DNA of 64,000 bases from Hymenobacter sedentarius. GTDB taxonomy: Bacteria > Bacteroidota > Bacteroidia > Cytophagales > Hymenobacteraceae. Positions within the stretch are counted from its first letter, which is position 1. Every line of letters starts with the position of its first letter. The position numbers were made by a program, and so were the translations under genes. The notes beneath the pieces are model-generated. The model was not told the origin of the DNA. It ran no database searches and was given only the letters and a program-made list of their open reading frames with translations. This document shows, in pieces, positions 59,146 to 64,000 of the stretch. The stretch lies in assembly GCF_001507645.1 (NCBI RefSeq), contig NZ_CP013909.1, forward strand, positions 2,294,001 through 2,358,000, written 5' to 3'.

Positions 59146-59166
59146 TCAAAACTCAGCCCTTCCAAG

Positions 59167-62100
59167 ATGCCCGTTTTCTCGCACCTTCACTCGCACACCC
59201 AATACTCGCTGCTCGACGGCCAGGCCAGCATTTCGGCCCTGATGAAGAAGGCGCAGAAGGACGAGATGCCCGCGGTGGCCCTCACCGACCACGGCAACAT
59301 GTTCGGGGCGTTCAACTTCGTGGCCGAGGCCAACAAGTACAACGTGAAGCCCATCGTGGGCTGCGAGTTCTACATGGTGGAGGACCGGCACAAGAAAACC
59401 TTCAGCCGGGAAAAGGGCGAGCGCGACAACCGCTACCACCAGCTGCTGCTGGCCAAGGACCAGGCCGGCTACCACAACCTGAGCAAGCTCTGCTCCTTGA
59501 GCTTCATCGAGGGCCTGTACTCCAAGTTTCCCCGCATCGACAAGGAACTGCTGGTGCAGTACCACGAGGGCCTGATTGCTACTTCGTGCTGCATCGGCGC
59601 CGAGATTCCCCAGACCATTTTGTTCGGGACCGAAGCTGAAGCCGAGAAAAAGCTGAAGTGGTGGCTCGACCTATTCGGCGAGGACTTCTACATCGAAATC
59701 CAGCGCCACGGCCTTATGAATTTCGACGGCACCGGCAAAAGCCAGGAAGACGTGAACCAGGTGCTCCTCGGTTTCGCCAAGAAGTACAACGTCAAGGTTA
59801 TTTGCACCAACGACTCGCACTACGTCGACCAGACCGACTACGCGGCCCACGACCTGCTGCTGTGCGTGAACACCGGCGAGGAGCACAGCATTCCGGTCGG
59901 TGATATTCGTACCAACTACTACACCCTGCTGACCAGCAACGGCAAGGTGCGCTACGACCTGCTCGACAACCTGCGCCGCGACCACGCCCGCGACGAGCAG
60001 GCCCAGAAGCAGCTACGCCGCATCGACGAGGAACTACAGAAGCCCAAGCCGCACACCCGCTTCGGCTTCGCCAACGACCAGTTCTTCTTCAAAAACCAGG
60101 CGCAGATGAACGAGCTGTTCATCGACGTGCCCGAGAGCGTAGACAACACCAATGAGATTGTGGGCAAAATCACGCCGCCGAAGCTGGCGCGCGACATTCT
60201 GTTGCCCAACTTCCCCATCCCGGCACCCTTCGCCAACGCCGACGAATTCCTACGCGAGTTGACCTATGTGGGCGCTTTCGGCCCCGGCGCCGGCAATGGC
60301 ACCGTGACGATGACCAAGCCGCCGCGCTACTCCGAGCGCACGCCCGAAATCGAGGAACGGCTTGATTATGAGCTGCGCATCATCCAGACGATGGGTTTTG
60401 CCGGCTACTTCCTCATCACCCAGGACTTCATCAACCACGGCCGCAACATCGGCGTGGCTGTAGGCCCGGGCCGGGGCTCGGCCGCCGGCTCGGCCGTAGC
60501 CTACTGCGTAGGTATCACCAACATCGACCCCATTAAGTACTCGCTGCTGTTCGAGCGTTTCCTGAACCCGGAGCGCGTGTCCATGCCCGATATCGACATT
60601 GACTTCGACGACGTGAACCGTCAGAAAGTCATCGACTACGTGGTGGATAAGTACGGCAAGACGCAGGTGGCCCAGATTATCACCTTCGGCACCATGGCCG
60701 CCAAGTCCAGCATTAAGGACGTGGCCCGGGCAATGGAATTGCCGCTGCCGCAAACCAATGACCTGACCAAGATGGTGCCCGACAAGCCCGGCACCACCCT
60801 GGCCGGCGCCTTCGCCGAAAACCAGGAGCTAGACATGATTCGGCGCGACGAATCGGCCGATAACCTCAAGGGCCAGATTCTGCGCTTGGCTACGCAGCTC
60901 GAAGGCTCGGTGCGCAACACCGGCATTCACGCGGCCGGCGTCATCATCGCCCCGGACGACATCACGAAGTACATTCCGGTCTCCACTTCCAAGGACTCGG
61001 ACCTGCTCATCACGCAGTTCGACGGTAAGGTGATTGAGAGCGCCGGCATGCTCAAGATGGACTTCCTGGGCTTGAAAACCCTGACCATCATCGTGGATGC
61101 CCTGCGCCTGATTGAGCGCAACCACGGCGTGAAAATCGACATCGACGACATTCCGCTCGACGACGAAAAGACTTACGCCCTCTACCAGCGCGGCGACACC
61201 ATCGGCACCTTCCAGTTTGAATCGGAAGGCATGCGCCAGTACCTCAAGGACCTCAAGCCCACCAACATCGAGGACTTGATTGCCATGAACGCCCTGTACC
61301 GCCCGGGCCCGATGCAGTTCATCCCGAACTTCATCAACCGCAAGCACGGGCGCGAGGAAGTGGTGTACCCGCACGACCTGCTCAAGCCCATTCTGGAGTA
61401 CAGCCAGGGCATCATGGTGTACCAGGAGCAGATTATGCAGACGGCTCAGATTCTGGCCGGCTACTCACTGGGCGGCGCCGACTTGCTGCGCCGCGCCATG
61501 GGCAAAAAGGACATGAAAAAGATGGCCTTGGAGCGCGAGAAGTTCATCGAAGGCGCCAAGAAGCTGCACGACATCCCCGCGAAGAAGGCCAACGAGGTGT
61601 TCGACGTGATGGAGAAGTTTGCCGAGTACGGCTTCAACCGCTCGCACTCCGCCGCCTACTCCGTAGTGGCGTATCAGACTGGTTATCTGAAGGCCAACTA
61701 CCCGGCCGAGTACATGGCCGCCGTGCTCACCAACAACATGGGCGACATCAAGAAGGTGACCTTCTTCATCGAGGAAGCCCGCAAGCAGGGCGTGCCCGTG
61801 CTCGGGCCCGACGTAAACGAATCCCTGCTCAAGTTCAACGTAAACCAGGAGGGCGCCATCCGCTTCGGCATGGGCGCCGTGAAAGGGGCCGGCGAACTCG
61901 CGGTGGAAAGCATGGTGGAGGAACGCGAGAAAAACGGCGAGTACTCCGACATCTTCGACTTCGCGAAACGTGTCAGCTTGCGCACCGTGAACAAGAAAAC
62001 GTTTGAAAGCCTGGCCCAGGCCGGCGCGTTCGACGGTTTCGGCAAGCACCGCCGCCTGTACCTCGATGCCCCGTCCGGCGACCAGAACCTCATCGAGAAG

Positions 62101-62880
62101 GCCATGAAAATGGGCCAGCAGCACCAAGCCGCCAAGGAATCAGCCCAACACAGCCTTTTCGGGGCGGGGGCTTTCGGGGCGGTGGCCGCGCCGCTGCCCA
62201 AGATGCACGAGATGGAGCCCTGGAGCAAAACCGAGCAGCTGCGCCGCGAAAAGGAAGTGGTGGGCTTCTACCTCTCGGGCCACCCGTTGGATAGCTACAA
62301 GCTGGAGCTGGACGCCTACTGCACCTGCGGCCTGGAGAAGGTGGATGAGATAAAGAACAAGGAACTGGCCGTGGCCGGCCTCATCAACAACGTTCTGTTC
62401 AAGACTACCAAGACCGGCCAGCCCTTCTGCACCTTCACCCTGGAAGACTACGAAACCAGCATCAACCCGGCGCTGTTCCGCGACGACTACACCAAGTTTG
62501 CGCCGCTCATCAACCCGCGCAACTACCCGAACGAGCAGGTGCCGCCCATGTACGTGCGCCTCAAGCAAGAGCTGCGCCGCCATACCCAGGACCAGTGGGA
62601 CCTGCGCATCCTCACGATGGAGCCGCTGGCCGACGTGGCCGAGAAGCGCAGCAAAGGCGTGCGCGTAAAGCTGGACCTGCGCACCGTGACCGGCCCCATG
62701 CTCGACCGCCTGCAGGACGCCATCGACCACGCGCCCGGCAGCAAGCGCCTCGAAATCCAGTTTGTGGAGCCCCACGAGCACCTGGCCGTGGACATGTTCT
62801 CGCGCAAGTTCCAGATTGAGCCGAAGACGTTCATCCAGAAGATGCACGAAATGGAAATGGAGGTTTGCACCCTCATTTAG
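59167..62880 (+). CDS. dnaE: DNA polymerase III subunit alpha
   Basis: The 1237-residue replicative polymerase has an N-terminal PHP domain (about 1-270; FSHLHSHTQYSLLDGQASI), a polymerase palm with catalytic Asp residues in MPDIDIDFDD (about 476-486), thumb and fingers, tandem helix-hairpin-helix (about 860-960) and an OB fold (about 1050-1130) ahead of a C-terminal tau-binding region. It lacks the epsilon exonuclease domain seen in PolC. The size is slightly larger than E. coli DnaE (1160). The leader has a promoter-like pair and a long inverted repeat. Confidence 0.97.
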   Translation: MPVFSHLHSHTQYSLLDGQASISALMKKAQKDEMPAVALTDHGNMFGAFNFVAEANKYNVKPIVGCEFYMVEDRHKKTFSREKGERDNRYHQLLLAKDQAGYHNLSKLCSLSFIEGLYSKFPRIDKELLVQYHEGLIATSCCIGAEIPQTILFGTEAEAEKKLKWWLDLFGEDFYIEIQRHGLMNFDGTGKSQEDVNQVLLGFAKKYNVKVICTNDSHYVDQTDYAAHDLLLCVNTGEEHSIPVGDIRTNYYTLLTSNGKVRYDLLDNLRRDHARDEQAQKQLRRIDEELQKPKPHTRFGFANDQFFFKNQAQMNELFIDVPESVDNTNEIVGKITPPKLARDILLPNFPIPAPFANADEFLRELTYVGAFGPGAGNGTVTMTKPPRYSERTPEIEERLDYELRIIQTMGFAGYFLITQDFINHGRNIGVAVGPGRGSAAGSAVAYCVGITNIDPIKYSLLFERFLNPERVSMPDIDIDFDDVNRQKVIDYVVDKYGKTQVAQIITFGTMAAKSSIKDVARAMELPLPQTNDLTKMVPDKPGTTLAGAFAENQELDMIRRDESADNLKGQILRLATQLEGSVRNTGIHAAGVIIAPDDITKYIPVSTSKDSDLLITQFDGKVIESAGMLKMDFLGLKTLTIIVDALRLIERNHGVKIDIDDIPLDDEKTYALYQRGDTIGTFQFESEGMRQYLKDLKPTNIEDLIAMNALYRPGPMQFIPNFINRKHGREEVVYPHDLLKPILEYSQGIMVYQEQIMQTAQILAGYSLGGADLLRRAMGKKDMKKMALEREKFIEGAKKLHDIPAKKANEVFDVMEKFAEYGFNRSHSAAYSVVAYQTGYLKANYPAEYMAAVLTNNMGDIKKVTFFIEEARKQGVPVLGPDVNESLLKFNVNQEGAIRFGMGAVKGAGELAVESMVEEREKNGEYSDIFDFAKRVSLRTVNKKTFESLAQAGAFDGFGKHRRLYLDAPSGDQNLIEKAMKMGQQHQAAKESAQHSLFGAGAFGAVAAPLPKMHEMEPWSKTEQLRREKEVVGFYLSGHPLDSYKLELDAYCTCGLEKVDEIKNKELAVAGLINNVLFKTTKTGQPFCTFTLEDYETSINPALFRDDYTKFAPLINPRNYPNEQVPPMYVRLKQELRRHTQDQWDLRILTMEPLADVAEKRSKGVRVKLDLRTVTGPMLDRLQDAIDHAPGSKRLEIQFVEPHEHLAVDMFSRKFQIEPKTFIQKMHEMEMEVCTLI

Positions 62881-62889
62881 GGCATTCAT

Positions 62890-62995
62890 CCGTCTAATCA
62901 TCTGTTATGCTGAGTGCAGCGAAGCAACTTATCACCGCTGCACAAATCGTTGATCCGTGAGAAGATGCTTCGCTGCGCTCAGCATGACAGACGGA
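62890..62995. repeat. Dispersed hairpin repeat, copy 5
   Basis: Arms of about 33 bases, with ccgtct and agacgg at the outer ends, share the core atgctgagtgcagcgaagca with the other copies. It lies between dnaE and trxA. Nothing else is seen in this 308-base spacer. Confidence 0.82.
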
Positions 62996-63188
62996 GCGAA
63001 ATAGATTGCATTCAGCATGATATTCCCAGCTTTCGGATAGTTAATTGAGCCGTTCGCCGGGCCTCTCGGCGGGGGCAATGACCCTTCTGAACTTTCCCCC
63101 GTACTCTCTGTTTAACCTTCCAATCTGCTACCTTGCGACCCCGTTGGCCGTACACGCCAGACCATCCTTAACCCCAACCCAAACCGTA

Positions 63189-63518
63189 ATGGGACACAAA
63201 GCAATTGAAATAACCGACGCCAACTTTGACGAAATCATCGCCGGCGACAAGCCCGTATTGGTCGATTTCTGGGCCGAATGGTGCGGCCCTTGCCGCATGG
63301 TAGGCCCCGTGGTAGAAGAACTTGCCGGCGAATACGAAGGCAAAGTTGTCGTGGGCAAAGTTGACGTCGATGCCAACCCCCAAACTTCGATGAAATTCGG
63401 CATCCGCAGCATCCCGACGCTGCTGGTGTTTAAAAACGGCCAAATCGTGGACAAACAAGTAGGTGCTGTGCCCAAGCACGTGCTGGCCCAGAAACTAGAA
63501 GCACAGGTAACGGCTTAA
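63189..63518 (+). CDS. trxA: Thioredoxin
   Basis: The 109-residue cytoplasmic thioredoxin has the active site WCGPC (Cys32, Cys35) and the cis-Pro loop ([13 protein letters not shown]). It reduces disulfides and supplies electrons to enzymes such as ribonucleotide reductase and to DsbD, which is also encoded in this window. The frame extends upstream to 63045, but the ATG at 63189 gives the normal family length and fold. A strong terminator follows. Confidence 0.96.
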   Translation: MGHKAIEITDANFDEIIAGDKPVLVDFWAEWCGPCRMVGPVVEELAGEYEGKVVVGKVDVDANPQTSMKFGIRSIPTLLVFKNGQIVDKQVGAVPKHVLAQKLEAQVTA

Positions 63519-63538
63519 TTCCGTTATTGCCGATAAAT

Positions 63539-63576
63539 AAAAAGCCCCTTGCCAATCTGGCAAGGGGCTTTTTGTA
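63539..63576. terminator. Terminator between trxA and the small exported protein
   Basis: AAAAGCCCCTTGCC pairs with GGCAAGGGGCTTTTT around a five-base loop. A/T runs on both sides allow it to serve the two convergent genes. Confidence 0.92.
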
Positions 63577-63611
63577 TGGGTGGGGCTGGTCGCAAACTGC
63601 CAGCTATCCTG

Positions 63612-63971
63612 TTAGTTCAAGGCTTTTGGGCAGCGGCGGCGATGCGCCCGCGATTCTCTGCGGGCCTTGGCTTTGAGCTGCTCCTGGCGCAAATGCTGTT
63701 CCCGGTTGAGTTTGGCGGGAGATATTACTTTTTTACTTTCTGCCAGTCCCAACATGGCCAGCACCGTATTGCGGCGCACTTTGCCGGTTGGGCTCTTGGA
63801 AGTGGGCGAGGTGCTCAACTCCACGGGCCTGGATGCTTCGGCCATGGAAACCGGAGCAGCTGCGTGGTCAATCCCGGTTGCATTGCCCGCCAGAGGCGTG
63901 GCTTGGGCCGGGCTTTGTACCAGGGCAGCAGCTACCCCAAAGGCGAGCAGGAAGTAAAAATTCTTCTTCAT
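63612..63971 (-). CDS. Small unknown exported protein
   Basis: The 119-residue protein begins with a signal peptide (MKKNFYFLLAFGVAAALVQS, then AQA). The middle (about 25-65) is Ser/Thr/Pro-rich and the end (about 80-119) is very basic and helical (LRQEQLKAKARRESRAHRRR). I recognise no family. A basic tail after a flexible region could bind a surface polyanion, but that is a guess. The gene reads towards trxA and shares its terminator. Confidence 0.65.
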   Translation of the reverse strand: MKKNFYFLLAFGVAAALVQSPAQATPLAGNATGIDHAAAPVSMAEASRPVELSTSPTSKSPTGKVRRNTVLAMLGLAESKKVISPAKLNREQHLRQEQLKAKARRESRAHRRRCPKALN

Positions 63972-64000
63972 CTGAAATTAATTAGTGCGGTTTTACCTTG

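Larger units (their letters stand above)
58828..59166. other. Intergenic region upstream of dnaE
   Basis: The region contains the likely dnaE promoter (59047-59079) and an inverted repeat (59085-59145). A 76-codon frame at 58869-59099 crosses both and has no protein-like features. Confidence 0.55.

Overview
The window comes from a high-GC member of the Bacteroidota, most probably the order Cytophagales and close to Hymenobacter. The evidence is a set of long TonB-dependent receptors with N-terminal carboxypeptidase-like domains, OmpA/glycine-zipper lipoproteins, promoter matches to TAnnTTTG rather than to E. coli -10 boxes, DnaE, AccD and DhnA-type aldolase sequences of Bacteroidota type, and many dispersed hairpin repeats of a kind common in that group. 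The genus is inferred from general familiarity; no search was run.

Layout. 1-6.8 kb: the end of a polysaccharide-degradation cluster (tandem-domain GH43 protein cut by the window edge, LacZ-like GH2 beta-galactosidase, and a BNR-propeller protein whose C-terminal GH16 laminarinase domain has decayed). 6.8-23 kb: a patchwork accessory region, almost all on the minus strand. It holds a 92-codon fragment of hsdM, a triple-PAS histidine kinase, a truncated CheB-like gene beside an AT-rich scar, an alpha/beta hydrolase, a possible replication module (HTH protein, small gene with an in-frame amber stop, and a 516-residue protein carrying family-A polymerase-like motifs), a complete type I restriction-modification operon (hsdR-hsdS-secreted protein-hsdM), a second small HTH protein and tRNA-Arg(ACG). 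23-28 kb: TVP38 membrane protein, a cystathionine gamma-synthase-type enzyme, a DinB/maleylpyruvate-isomerase-like protein, a metallophosphoesterase lipoprotein and a small outer-membrane barrel. 29-35 kb: two paralogous TonB-dependent receptors in tandem, each with its own terminator. 35-41 kb: OmpA-like lipoproteins and glycine-zipper proteins around fbaB and accD. 41-53 kb: endonuclease III, a radical SAM protein, gamma-carbonic anhydrase, TM2 protein, CNNM/CorC-type transporter, DsbD, Lrp/AsnC regulator, a GT9 glycosyltransferase, M16 peptidase overlapping a standalone SRA-YDG protein, and an O-methyltransferase. 53-64 kb: a TonB-receptor-like outer-membrane protein, a LysM lytic transglycosylase, dnaE, trxA and a small exported protein.

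Functionally, the core parts deal with glycan breakdown and import (GH43, GH2, TonB receptors), envelope maintenance (OmpA proteins, lytic transglycosylase, DsbD) and housekeeping (AccD, FbaB, DnaE, Nth, thioredoxin). The accessory part deals with DNA: restriction, possible replication and small HTH regulators. The most interesting object is the polymerase-like protein at 12164-13714. Its neighbours, the decayed fragments and the duplicated hsdM end suggest repeated insertion and loss of mobile DNA on the 3' side of tRNA-Arg. No integrase, transposase or CRISPR array is visible in the window.
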